From Arabidopsis thaliana (lineage: Eukaryota > Streptophyta > Magnoliopsida > Brassicales > Brassicaceae), in the NCBI RefSeq assembly GCF_000001735.4, contig NC_003075.7:16183001-16247000 (forward strand): a stretch of 64,000 nucleotides of DNA. Direction: 5' to 3'. The translations under genes were made by a program, and so were the position numbers. Shown here in pieces: positions 32,829 to 44,075 of the stretch. Every line of letters begins with the position of its first letter. Within the stretch, counting starts at the first letter, position 1. The notes beneath the pieces were generated by a model that worked only from the letters and a program-made list of their open reading frames with translations, ran no database searches and was not told the DNA's origin.

Positions 32829-34009
32829 GATCCTTCCAGTAAAAACTGAAATATCCCTACAAAACCCAATCTATGAAAGCTTTGGGGTTGTTAGATTCTA
32901 CTCTGTTATTATACCGAATAGGCTTTATATTGTAGATAACTATGTCTTATTTTCCTATTAAAAATGACTACAAATTCCACAATTCGAAACAAATATGTAA
33001 GAACTAACTACATATATAGACTAGTACGGTAAACTTAAAACTAGAACAAGAAGTAAACACGTACGAAATATACCTTTTTACCCCTAAATTGTGTATTAAC
33101 TACCAAGTGTGTTGGAGATACGAATCCCGCATCTTTAGTGATTATTGTGATATTTATTGTTAGTATTTGACAATCTTTTATTTTAGAAAATTAGATATGA
33201 TCTTCAGCATATACATGTATGTCTCGACACTATGATGAAATAATCCAGTTATTTAGAAATTTTCTCAACTCTTTTCCTCTGTTATTTTACAACGTGGGTA
33301 CTAATCCAATAAAAGTACCTAAAGTATGATTCACTCGTAATAGTTAAAGAGGTTATATATGTATTTTGAAATGAAACGCTTGGAAGCAAATATTTTGTTT
33401 GGTTGGAGTAAAAGCGACCAAGAAGCAAAAGTATACCATAGCCGTTAAGCAATATATCGACAGGTTTCGTCCTCTACGTTAGAGCATAACCCTCGCGTGC
33501 CAAGGTGACAAGCCGTGGGCCGACCGCTAGCCCAGGGACCATTTGCTATTCACTTTTTTAAAATTATAATTTTGTAAGTCATTTAAGAGATACCAATGGA
33601 TGGTAACAATATTTTTTGCTTTTGATGATACCAATGCATTATGCAGAACGAAATGCAACATACTATTGCCAACATTGTCTGGCTGGTTAACTCGATAGTG
33701 GGTGTGGTTGGAATACGAAAGATGATGCTTATACATACACAAATTCATATATATTGAGATGTTTTTTTCATTTGACCCAAAAAAAAAAAAGAGATGTATC
33801 ATTAAATTTTCTTATATGACGAAATACTTCGATATATTTTTCTCAAGAAGTTGACCATACAGTTTTTTTTTTTAATAGTTTAATAGTAGGCAAACTTTTC
33901 TTCCTTTAAGAAGCCGTTTTGATTTATGGATTACAGTAGATGACTTTTCAAGTCTTATTTGAGTATGATAATCTCACTTTTTTTTTTTTTTTTTTTTTTT
34001 TTTGTAATT
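32829..34009. other. Spacer between GH10 copies A and B
   Basis: Contains the promoter of copy A; ATATAAAGCCTATT on the minus strand (about 32919-32932) is shared with copy B and is probably the TATA box. A GC-rich patch lies at about 33470-33540 and a 26-base T run at 33978-34003 just after the copy B stop. No gene is seen. Confidence 0.55.
33978..34003. repeat. T homopolymer of 26 bases
   Basis: An uninterrupted T run ends 6 bases beyond the stop codon of GH10 copy B (34010). On the transcript this is an A run within the first bases of the 3' UTR; the length may vary or be affected by sequencing. Confidence 0.85.
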
Positions 34010-36515
34010 TCAAGCACTAATTACGACTCTAATCACCTGGTCTTGATCCATCTCCTTAGTTACCTCCAAGCTGAAACTGGTGGATAGGTTTGCTATCCAT
34101 GGATGGCTTACATTCACATTATAATGTCCATGCAACAATGAGACCTCTTCCTCTTCATTATCAGAATCTGCTGTGAAATTCGTTTGAATCTCTGAAGATT
34201 TTTGTTGCCACTCCTTGAGCAACTTATCAATTACATCTCCCGTTTGTGTGTTGTTGAAGTCTTTGTCTGCAAGTGTCAGCTTGTCAAAACCAGACACCTC
34301 AGGTCCACCAAATATTATGATACCTTTCACCGCAGGATGCGAGTAAGCTTCCCTGAGAATGTCTTCCACGTATTGCGCCTATGGAGCAATCGAATTAGTC
34401 AACCAATTTTATGTTTATGATAACGAATAAAAAGACTTTCTTGTTAGCCAAGGTAGTTGATGACAGACCTGATTAGGGCATTTAGGCATATCAACCTCTG
34501 TAAGCCAAATAGGCAAACCTAGTGAGCCTAAAGTATCCAATGCAGATCTTATGTAAGCTAAGTTAGGCTGAGTTGGACCAAAGTGACCCTGAGCTCCAAT
34601 TGCTCCTTTCATGTTCTTGTTTCCTGGATAGGCGAGAATTTCCTCCATCATCTTCTTCACCTTTATCGGCGTCGCAGTAAACTCTTTAGTGTTTTCTATC
34701 GTATTGTACTCGTTAACAAACAATCTCACATCAGGATCAATCTTAAAAGCCAGATTGTAGAAACTTGTCGAAGCGTTTGCACCAAGCATTTTCTCAAAGT
34801 AATCCCAATGCAGATTCTCGTTAACCACATCCCACCCGGTTAACTTCCCTTTGTATCTCTTCATAACCGAGTTGATCCTGTTCAATGTCACGTTCATCAC
34901 ATCGTTCGGATCTTTTATATTTTTCACCCAACTAGGCTGCATTTTTGGGTTGTCCCATAACACTGTATGACCTCTAACCAATATCCCATTATCTTCCGCA
35001 AATTTCAGCATTGAATCGGCTACCGTGTAGTTCTCTTGACCTCGTGCTTTCTCCGTTGCATACCATTTCATTTCATTAGTGAATGAAGTGATTTTGAACC
35101 GCGACGCAAACCATTTTCTGTACCCTTGGCTTTGTAGGATCCGGAAATTCATTCCACAGCCTAAGAGAAAAGATGATTTGGTTTGTTTTAGTGATATCAC
35201 TACGCCTTTTACTGCGGTTTTGTTCTCATAAGTTACTTCAAATCTCACTTTGCTCTTCCTTATCTGCACACATATAGATATAAGAAAATAAGGCTCAAGG
35301 CAACCAAAGCATTTTATATGGATTCATTCATCAGAATATGAGATACATGTAAATTTTATATGTAGAGATCATTTCTACCTTTTCAATAAGTTGGTCCTGT
35401 TTCAGTTTCCATTCTTCTTTGCTAAACTGTTTTAGCAACACATTGTGTGCAGAGATCTTTGCTCCTCTGTTTTCACTCTGTTTTCGCATTAAAACCACAT
35501 TAACACAGAGAATATACGTATGTATCTAAACATGTGAGTACACATTTACAGTGTTGTACCTCGAAGAATATATCTACAGGGCCTGAAAAATCTGGTACAA
35601 TGCCACCTTTAAGCAAAGTCCAACATTCTTGATTTGCCCTAACTTCACCTCCATGAACAAGTCTTCCATTTTCTGTCCTGAACACAACTCCTACTTTCTT
35701 GTCGTTTCCTTCTCTCAATTTCACCCAAGCTGTATTTTCCATTAACAAAGATGTATGTTCAATATTCTAGTCCTAGATAAACATAACCGACCTGAACTTA
35801 AACCAAACTGAAATTATCATTAAATTGGTTTAAATGATTTTACTTATTTCCATGTCCTGAATCAAGAACCGAACCAAATTTCATTATCGTTGAAATTCAT
35901 TCGAGTTGATAGAAACTAAATTCAAACGGTACCAAACCAATCTAGATTAGATTCGACTTGATTTTTTATTTATTTTTATTTTGTGTAATATACTTTCTAA
36001 ACCAAAAAAAACTGGAAAAAACAATTCTACACTGAAAAATACTGAAACCATGAAATGATGATGATGCATTATTGTATAAACTAGAGAATGGGTTGCATGC
36101 ATGTGGTACATATAGTTACCAGAGAAGCTGTAAATATTTCCTTGGTGAAGCTGAATTCTCTGTGCCATTTCTCTAATGAATCCATTTCCATCAATTTTCC
36201 ATTCTTCATCAGAGTCATCTTCGAGAGAGCGGCTAAATTGTAATAATCCTTTCGTTTCACTGCTTCGTGGAGGCTTCATCACACACTTCATTCGTATATA
36301 CCAGAATTTACCAATGTTAGAAAGTCTGAATTTATAAATCTATAAAAAAATCATTTTTGTGATATATCTATTTTATTGAGGTTTTATCAGTTTTGATATA
36401 CCTCTGTGTTGAGAGAGTGGCTATGGGAGAAAGGATCGATGGAAACCCCTGAATCCACATGGCACCAGAGAAGAAAAATCATGCAGAGGAAGAAGCCATT
36501 CTTGATGCTGTTCAT
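34010..36515 (-). CDS. GH10 glycosidase copy B, 6 exons
   Basis: Closest paralogue of copy A with the same exon lengths except the last. Exons: 36402-36515, 36120-36285, 35560-35729, 35379-35477, 34469-35263, 34010-34378; 570 residues. Signal peptide MNSIKNGFFLCMIFLLWC. The shortened CBM22-like region is nearly identical to that of A (EEWKIDGNGFIREMAQRIQL). Catalytic residues are Glu332 (GWDVVNENLHWDYF) and Glu439 (WLTEVDM). Last exon begins AQYVEDILREAYSHPAVKG; compared with C-F it lacks the CYRMCLTDGNF motif in this part. Matches AT4G33820 from memory. Expected in the apoplast; no activity is shown. Confidence 0.93.
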
Positions 36516-36532
36516 CTTCCTTTCAGTTAAAA

Positions 36533-36604
36533 CTGAAATATCCCAACAAAACTTATTATATAAAGCTGAAATATCCCAAAAAAAAAAAAACTTATTATAT
36601 AAAG
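36533..36604 (-). repeat. Tandem duplication in the leader of GH10 copy B, with TATATAA in each unit
   Basis: Units 36533-36565 and 36566-36604 share CTGAAATATCCCAA and ACTTATTATATAAAG; the second carries a longer A run. Copy A has one related unit. Each unit contains TTATATAA, 45 and 84 bases from the ATG, in addition to the TATAAAGCC element at about 36648-36658 that aligns with copy A. Confidence 0.75.
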
Positions 36605-37323
36605 CTTTAGGTACTTGTCAGATTCTACTGTATTCTTATACTGAAAATAGGCTTTATACTTAATACAAATATTTTCTTTTCCTATGGGAAACGACTATAA
36701 AATACACAATTGCCAAGAACTACATAGACTTCAATACGGTCAATATAAATCGTACACCTACCATTCAAGTTACAACAATATCCTAAAATATTTTTAAAAG
36801 ACCAAAAAAAAAAATGGATTATAGTCACTTTTTACCAAATGATAGATATGTAGATTCTGCTGATTATTTATTCATTAAAAAGGAGATGTTTCATCTAATA
36901 TGAAGAAATAAAATTTCCCAACAATTCTTCAACAATGCTTGACCAATGACCACAAATCAGTTAGTCTTTATTTTGTCATCTAATACATTAAATTGTTTGC
37001 TAAATAAATTATTATTTTAATGTCTAAACTTTTCATAATGCTTATATGTAAGTGGTTTGATTAGTTTCCAAAACATACGCATTTGATCAACCTCCCTGCG
37101 AGTTTGACAATTAATGTTGGGTCAATATTATCAAAAAAAGCTAGAGAACGTTCAATATTATTGATAATAAATCCATTAGTATATATTAAGGAAACCAACC
37201 CAAAGATGCTCACGAAAGTTACCTCTCACACAAGTATAATTCAAAACAGACTATATATCTGCCACAACTTTTCACTAAGAATCAGACTACTCATATACAT
37301 AAAGTAGTTGTAAACTTAGCGCC
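36605..37323. other. Spacer between GH10 copies B and C
   Basis: Promoter of copy B and 3' flank of copy C. AT-rich, no gene seen. Confidence 0.55.
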
Positions 37324-39676
37324 TCAAACACGAAAGACAAAAGTTGATGGTTGGGTATGTAAAGAGGAGTCATCAGAAGTCAACGTAAAGTTGTGTGAAA
37401 CGCTTGAATTGGTGAGAGGATGAGAAATATTGAGATCATAGTCACCATGAAAGAGTGAAGCTTCAAAGAATCCATCAGCATCGGTGACTTCAGTAGTTTG
37501 GCTGCGTAGCCCTCCCCATTCACGTATAAGCTTGTCCACAACATCTCCAGTTGGTAGATTCTTGAAGTTTCCATCGGTGAGGCACATGTGGTAGCAATTT
37601 GGTGCATAAGCTGTCCACGTCACCATTCCTTTCACATGCGGATGCGCATGTCCCTCTCTTAGGACTTGCTCAAAATACTTGGCCTGCAAGAAATGAATAT
37701 TAGACTCGTTCCAAGTGCTCAAAACCTCAAGAATATATATATTTATATGGATGAAAAAAAGAGAATTCGAGACCAGATATTGTGGGAAAAAGATGGACCT
37801 GAGATTTTTATAGCCTACTTTTATAAAAGAATATGAATTACCTGATCACTGGAAGGAGCTTTAACGTCGATCTCAGTGAGCCAAATAGGCAAACCAGTGG
37901 CACCAAGAGTATCAAGAGCTGATCTCATATACGGAATGTTAGGAGTGCTGAAATGAGACTCAAGACCGATCCCCAATGGAATGTTTCCGCGAACCCGAAT
38001 AGATTGAAGCTCCCTAAGCTTCTCCAAATACTTCGCTGGACTCGCTTTCAGATCTGTAGGGTCCTCTAATGTATAGAATTCATTCATAAACATTGTTGTG
38101 CTTGGATCAATGGCATGTGCCATCGCGAAGATGTTATTAGAGGCGTTAGGACCAAACTTGCTCTCAAAGAAGGAGTGATGGAGATTCTCATTCACAACAT
38201 CCCAACCGGCAAGCTGGCCTTTGTATCGCGAGACCACCGAGAAAACCCTTCGTTTTACTGCATTGTATAGATCGTTACGTGACAGAGAAGTAACCCATTT
38301 AGATTGATACTTAGGGTGGTCCCATACAACATTGTGTCCACGTACAGCAATGCCATGCTGGTTGAAGAATCTCAACATTGCGTCCGCGACTGTGTAATTC
38401 TCTATGCCTCTTACAGATTCTGTGCTGTACCATTTCATCTCGTTTTCGAATGTAGTCACGGTGAATCTTTGAGTGAACCAGTTTTGGTATGCTTGATTCC
38501 CAAGTATGTTCTGTGCTACAGCGCTCCCGAATGGGAATCCGAGTCGCTTCTGTTCTATGGTAATGGATGCGTTTGGTATCTTCTCGCCTTTGTTATTGAC
38601 GACTCTGATTCTGACAGGACCTTTTCTTGAATTGTCAATGCTCTGCTCCTGGTGAGCGTTCCATTCGTCTTGTGTGAATGGTTGCAAAGAGACACTATCA
38701 ACCCAAATCTCAACTGTTGTGTCCTCGCTCTACACATGAACAATGAAATATGAATCATCATATATATGTTGAGAAAGAGCAGCTTGCAAAATGCAGACAT
38801 GTAGACAAACAATGGAGAAAATGCGTATGTTTGTGTATAGATATACCTCGACGAAGAGTTCAGCAGGACCAGATTCATCAACAGTGAGGCCACCTTTCAG
38901 CATGGACCAACATTTGGATTCAGCAACAACCGAACCGGCATGCTTATATTCACCATTCTTCTTGAAAACGGCACTCACAGGAGCTTTTCCTGTGCTTACT
39001 TGTAACCAAGCTACAAGTATAACATAAAATACATCAGATGATAGTTTTAGAGAGTGTGCTCCAAGAAACAAAAACACGGAATTATTTTTACCAGAGAATG
39101 TGTAGAGAATTCCTTTTTCCAAGTAAACCTTCTGTGAGACGCTGTCAGAAGATTGATTTCTCTGTGTGGCAACAACAAACTTATTGCCTCCAAATTCTCT
39201 GAAATTGACTTTTGCATTTTCGAACTGTGACCAGCCTTGGGAACCATTTTGCATATCAGGATTCACGATGATCCCTCCATTGTACTGTGGTTTATAAGGA
39301 ATCTCTAGACACTGCACCAAGACAAAAAGAGAATCAGAACAAAGTTTCCAACGAACATGTCTGAATGAACAGAGCATTGCTTGCCTCTATTGTTGCCGAG
39401 TAGTCATAAGGGACGAGAATTTCTTCACACCCTGCAAACATTTTCATAGAAAAATATTGGAGAAACTCTTTTTTTCCCATTGATAACTACGTAATAAAAA
39501 ATTCAAAAGGGGTTTCCTTTGAAAAACATGAAATGCGAGAGAAAAAATAATAATCATATAGGACATTTTAGATAACGACAAGAGTATAGCTATAGTAAAA
39601 TCAAAGAATAAGATGGAGAATAACTTGATAGAGAAAGACAGCAGAAAGCAAGAGGCAGCAGTAGTAGAAGCTTCAT
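37324..39676 (-). CDS. GH10 glycosidase copy C, 6 exons
   Basis: Exons: 39625-39676, 39385-39431, 39092-39311, 38847-39010, 37842-38729, 37324-37683; 576 residues. Signal peptide MKLLLLLPLAFCCLSLS. Full CBM22-like domain at about residues 34-160 (CLEIPYKPQYNGGIIVNPDM to LTVDESGPAELFVE), then the GH10 barrel with acid/base Glu342 (GWDVVNENLHHSFF) and nucleophile Glu447 (WLTEID). The second intron has a GC donor (GAG followed by GCAAGC); copies D and F have GT here. The exon homologous to exons 4+5 of A/B is one 888-base exon. C-terminal C-Y-MCLTDGNFKNLPTGDV block present. Matches AT4G33830 from memory. Confidence 0.92.
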
Positions 39677-40693
39677 TGCAGAACTAAAGAATCACTTATT
39701 TTTAGTGATGATTAATGTTTTCCAATAATATATACTTTTTATGGTCTTGGTATATTTATTTCATTAACAAAAAAGTATCTTGACTATAATTTATTTTTGG
39801 GAAAGTTTTACCATATTTGTTTTCAGAAAAAAAGAAGATATTAACCTCCGTTTACATCTGCATATTAACTCTTGGGAAAATCTCATTTTTTGCGCGGAGG
39901 CCAAATATGGAAAGAAAATGCCATCAATAGCTTAAATTCTAGTCAATAGTCAACAGATACGTTTGGTCAGAGTTAAAACAAAAAAAGGCAACACTATAAT
40001 TTTTTTGTATCACCTTAAATATTATTTTGTTTATCTTTTAATTGACTTTTTTTATTACTTTTGTAAACGATTTTATTTTATATTGTAAAATTATATAGAA
40101 GATGGCTGTTTCCATTGATATTCCGGCGTACACCACATAAAAAATCTGATGGAATCTTACATTTTCTACGAATTTGGCCAAACTTCCTGCGTTTTGACAG
40201 TAAATATTGGTCAAAACTACAAGTTTGTATTGAAATATTTCCCTAATATGTTCTCCCTGGGTGTTTTTTTTAGGAAAAATGATGTTTTATACAATGTATA
40301 TTTTTTGTTAAAGGATTAATTAATATCTTCATTTTATAGAATTGTTTTTATATAATGCAAGTATATTCCACAATAGCAAAAATCAATAAACAAATGAATG
40401 ATATATGAATTAGCTTTGGAAAAATGAATAATTTTACTATTTTAATTAACTCGAATAAAGAAAATGTAATGATTCAAGAGCTCAAAATACTTGACGAAAT
40501 AGTTAAAGGAAGTTCAATATCATTGATAATTTTATTACAATATCACGGCTTAATTAAAGTATAAGAAACCAACCCAACGATGCTCATGGATATCCCATGG
40601 GAGTTTCCTCACACAAAGTTATAATGGAAAACACACTAATCTGCCAATAAGAATCAAACTACTCAAATACAAAGTAGTTGTAAACTTAGCTTC
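39677..40693. other. Spacer between GH10 copies C and D
   Basis: Promoter of copy C on the left; on the right, 3' flank of copy D homologous to the 3' flank of copy E. It holds two sites (about 40391-40415 and 40498-40520) that correspond to insertion sites near copy E but without the inserts. No gene seen. Confidence 0.6.
39901..39910. promoter_or_regulatory. CArG box in GH10 copy C promoter
   Basis: CCAAATATGG fits the MADS-domain consensus CC(A/T)6GG, 225 bases upstream of the copy C ATG. It sits in a block (GCGCGGAGGCCAAATATGGA, 39892-39911, followed by AGTCAATAGTCAA) shared with copy D. Confidence 0.5.
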
Positions 40694-43095
40694 TCAAACA
40701 CGAAAGACATATAGAGATGGTTGTTTCTGTGAGGAGTCGTCATCGGAAGTCAACGTAAAGTTGTAAGAAGCCTTTGAATTGGTGAGAGGATGGGATATAC
40801 GGAGATCATAGTCACCATGAAAGAGTGGAGCTTCAAATAACCCATTAGCATCAGTGACACCTGTGGTTTGGCTGCGAAGCCCTCCCCATTCACGTAAAAG
40901 CTTGTCCACGACGTCTCCAGTGGGTAGGTTCTTAAAGTTTCCATCGGTGAGGCACATTCGGTAGCAACCTGATGGAGAATAACCTGTCCACATCACCATT
41001 CCATTCACTTTCGGATGTGCATGGCCTTCCCTTAGAACTTGCTCGAAATAGTTGGCCTGCAAGAAAAACAAAACATCAGAGAAGGAAATGAAAATTCTGA
41101 AATGATGATTTTTTTCCTACTTGTATAAGAGAATAATTAAGTTACCCGGACATTGGGAGGCGCATCAACGTCAATCTCAGTGAGCCAAATAGGCAAACCA
41201 GTGGCACCAAAAGTATCAAGAGCTGATCTCATATACGGAATGTTAGGAGTGCTGAAATGAGACTCAAGACCTATCGCTAACGGAATCTTTCCGGCAACCC
41301 GAATAGATTGAAGCTCCCTAAGCTTTCCCAAATACCTTGCTGGACTAGAAGTTAAATCCTTAGGTTGCTCTAACGTATTATATTCATTCATGAACATTGG
41401 TGTCCTTGGATCGACGGCATGGGCCATTGTGTAGGTGTTATAAGAGGCTTTAGGACCGAACTTGCTCTCAAAGAAGGAGAAATGAAGATTCTCATTCACA
41501 ACATCCCAACCCAAAAGCTGTCCTTTGTATCGCGAGACAACCGAGTAAACCCTTCGTTTCACAGCGTTGTAGAGGTCGTTACCAGACAGAGAATTCACCC
41601 ATCCAGGTTGGTACTTAGGATCATCCCATAAAACATTGTGCCCACGTACAGCAATCCCGTGGCTCTTGAAGAAACTTAACATCGCGTCAGCTGTCGAGTA
41701 ATCCTCTTGCCCTCTTATTCTTTCTGTGCTGTACCATTTCATCTCGTTCCCGAAAGTTGTCACGGTAAATCTTTGAGTGAACCAGTTTTGGTATGCTTGA
41801 TTCCCAAGTATGTTGTTTTCTACCGCGCACCCGAATGGGTATCCGAGTTTCTTCTGTTCTATGGATATGGTTGCATTAGGTATCGTCTCGCCTTTGTTAT
41901 TCATGACTCTGATTCTCACGGTACCTTTTCTTACTTTGCCAATGCTCTGTTCGTGGTGAGAGTTCCACTCTTCTTGTGTGAAAGGTTGCAAAGAGACGCT
42001 ATCAACCCAAATCTCAACCATTGTGTTCTCGCTCTACACATGAAAAAGGGATAATGGATCACCATATATAGGTGTATAAAGTAGCTTGCAAAATGCAGAA
42101 ATGTAGACAAACAATGGAGACAATGAGTATGTTTGTGTACAGAGATATACCTCGAAGAAGAGTTCAGCAGGACCAGATTCATCAACAGTGAGACCACCTT
42201 TCAGCATGGACCAACATTTGGATTCAGCAACAACCGAACCGGCATGCTTATATTCACCATTCTTCTTGAAAACAGCGCTCACGGGAGATTTTCCTATGCT
42301 CACTTGTAACCAAGCTACAAGTATAACATAAAATACATCAGATGAAGTTATAAAGAGTGCGCTTCAAGAAACACAAATTCAAAATTGTTTTTACCAGAGA
42401 AAGTGTAGAGAATTCCTTTTTCCAAGTACACCTTCTGCGAGATGCTGTCAGAAGATTGATTCCTTTGTGTGGCAACAACAAACTTATTGCCTCCAAATTC
42501 TCTGAAATCGACTTTGGCGTTTCCAAACTGTGACCAGCCTTGTGAACCATTTTGCAAGTCAGGATTCACGATGATCCCTCCATTGTACTGTGGTTTATAA
42601 GGGTTCTCTAGACACTGCACCAAGACAAAAAATGTAATCAGAATTTCAAATGACCATGTCTTAATGAACATTAAAAAAAAAAAAAAAAAAAATGTCTGAA
42701 CGAACAGAGCATTGCTTACCTCTATTGTTGCCGAGTAATCATAAGGGACGGATTGTTCTTCACACCCTGAAAAGTGTAAACGTTTACACGTAAAAAAAAA
42801 AACATTAGAATTTCTTTTCCCCGGCCCGTTGAAAATATAACAGAGAAAAAGATTCAAAAAGTTTTCTTGTGGACTAACAGAAAAAGATAAATTATGGGGA
42901 AAATAACTAGAACCTTTTCTCAAGACACTTTAACATATGAACAAGAATATAGTAAAATAAAATCATTTTAGACAAAAAAAAAATCGTTTATCAAAAGAAG
43001 AAGAAAAAAAAAGAAAGTAAAATCATAGGATAAGATGGAGAACAACTTGATAGAGATAGACAGCAGAAGGCAAGCAGCAACAGTAGAAGCTTCAT
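40694..43095 (-). CDS. GH10 glycosidase copy D, 6 exons
   Basis: Exons: 43047-43095, 42720-42766, 42395-42614, 42151-42314, 41146-42033, 40694-41056; 576 residues, all introns GT-AG. Signal peptide MKLLLLLLAFCCLSLS; CBM22-like domain (CLENPYKPQYNGGIIVNPDL onward); GH10 barrel with Glu341 (GWDVVNENLHFSFF) as acid/base and Glu446 (WLTEID) as nucleophile. Typical retaining-xylanase features GHNVLWDDP and SHFSTPNIPYMRSALD are present. Intron 2 contains an A-rich micro-insertion (42671-42691) that copy C lacks. Matches AT4G33840 from memory. Predicted secreted; action on wall xylan is inferred from the family. Confidence 0.93.
42656..42706. repeat. Near-perfect 15-bp direct repeat around an A-rich insert in intron 2 of copy D
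   Basis: Copies at 42656-42670 and 42692-42706 (ATGTC-GAA-C shared, 13 of 15 identical). The 21-base insert is TT followed by A. The equivalent intron of copy C (39345-39375) has a single copy and no insert. Confidence 0.8.
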
Positions 43096-43384
43096 TGCAG
43101 GATTTTTTTTTTTTTTTTTTTATTGTGGTAAACAAGAATCACAAGTTTTGCTGATGATTAAGGGGTTTCTGATATATATTGTACATTTTTAGGTAACAAT
43201 TAACAAAATAAATAAATATTGACTATACTTTTATGAAACTTTTACCACACGTTTTTTTTTTTTCTTCCACCACACTTTGTCTTCAAACAAGAAATTGTCA
43301 CACGTGTTCATTATCCGTTAACAGAAAAAGCAGCATATCAAATCTAGGAAAAACTCTCAAATAATATCCTTTATTGCACGGAGG

Positions 43385-43394
43385 CCAAATATGG
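43385..43394. promoter_or_regulatory. CArG box in GH10 copy D promoter
   Basis: CCAAATATGG, identical to that of copy C, 290 bases upstream of the copy D ATG and followed by the same AGTCAATAGTCAA string. Confidence 0.5.
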
Positions 43395-43709
43395 AAAGCA
43401 AATGTAGTCAATAGTCAATAGATATGTCTGTTCAAACTTCAAATATAATGCAAGTAAATAAAATACGTAAATCATATCCTAAAATTTTCAAAAAACCTAA
43501 ATGTTACCCAAATATTGCTTCCATTAATATTCCGGTTTCAACCACACAAAAAAATTCGTATGGTCGAACTTCCAGCAAATTTGACATAAATATTGGGTCA
43601 AAAATATAAGTTATTTCGCTCCATTAATATTTTTCTGTTTCTTTGTTTGTTTTGATGAAAATTGATGTTATACTATGTCAGCACACCTTAATAATAAAAA
43701 TAATAAAAT

Positions 43710-43762
43710 TAAATGAATGATATTTTATTTTTATTTTGGTCGGAACTAAATGAATGATATTT
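43710..43762. repeat. 16-bp direct repeat around a 21-base T-rich insert, 3' flank of copy E
   Basis: TAAATGAATGATATTT at 43710-43725 and 43747-43762, exact. The insert is T-rich and ends TTTTGGTCGGAAC. The homologous flank of copy D (about 40391-40415) has one copy and no insert. Confidence 0.85.
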
Positions 43763-43867
43763 GAAATAGCTTTAGAAAAGTACAAAAATTAATCTCAAGC
43801 AAAGTTTAACTAAAGAAAATTTAAATGATTCAATAGCTCCATTTCCAAAGATTCAACGAAATAGTTA

Positions 43868-43906
43868 AGAGGAAGTTCATTTTTTTTTTTAATTAGAGGA
43901 AGTTCA
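43868..43906. repeat. 12-bp direct repeat around a 15-base T-rich insert, 3' flank of copy E
   Basis: AGAGGAAGTTCA at 43868-43879 and 43895-43906, exact. The insert is a T run followed by AATT. The homologous site near copy D (about 40503-40516) is unoccupied. Confidence 0.85.
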
Positions 43907-44075
43907 CTATTATGATCATTCTATTACAATATCAAAGCTTAAAGACTTAAACTATAAAAACCAACCTAACGATCTCATGGTCATGGATAGGATATCCCAT
44001 GGGAGTTTCTTCACACTGTCTGCTGCCACTAAGAGTCAAACTACTCAAATACAAAGTAGTTATAAACTTATCGTC

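Larger units (their letters stand above)
43096..44075. other. Spacer between GH10 copies D and E
   Basis: Promoter of D, then 3' flank of pseudogene E. Two direct-repeat micro-insertions lie at 43710-43762 and 43868-43906. No gene seen. Confidence 0.6.

Noticed and set aside
37380-37607. Shifted-frame open frames inside the last GH10 exons (also at 40750 and 47198)
   Set aside because: They recur at the same place in paralogues only because the true frame is conserved; they are shadows.
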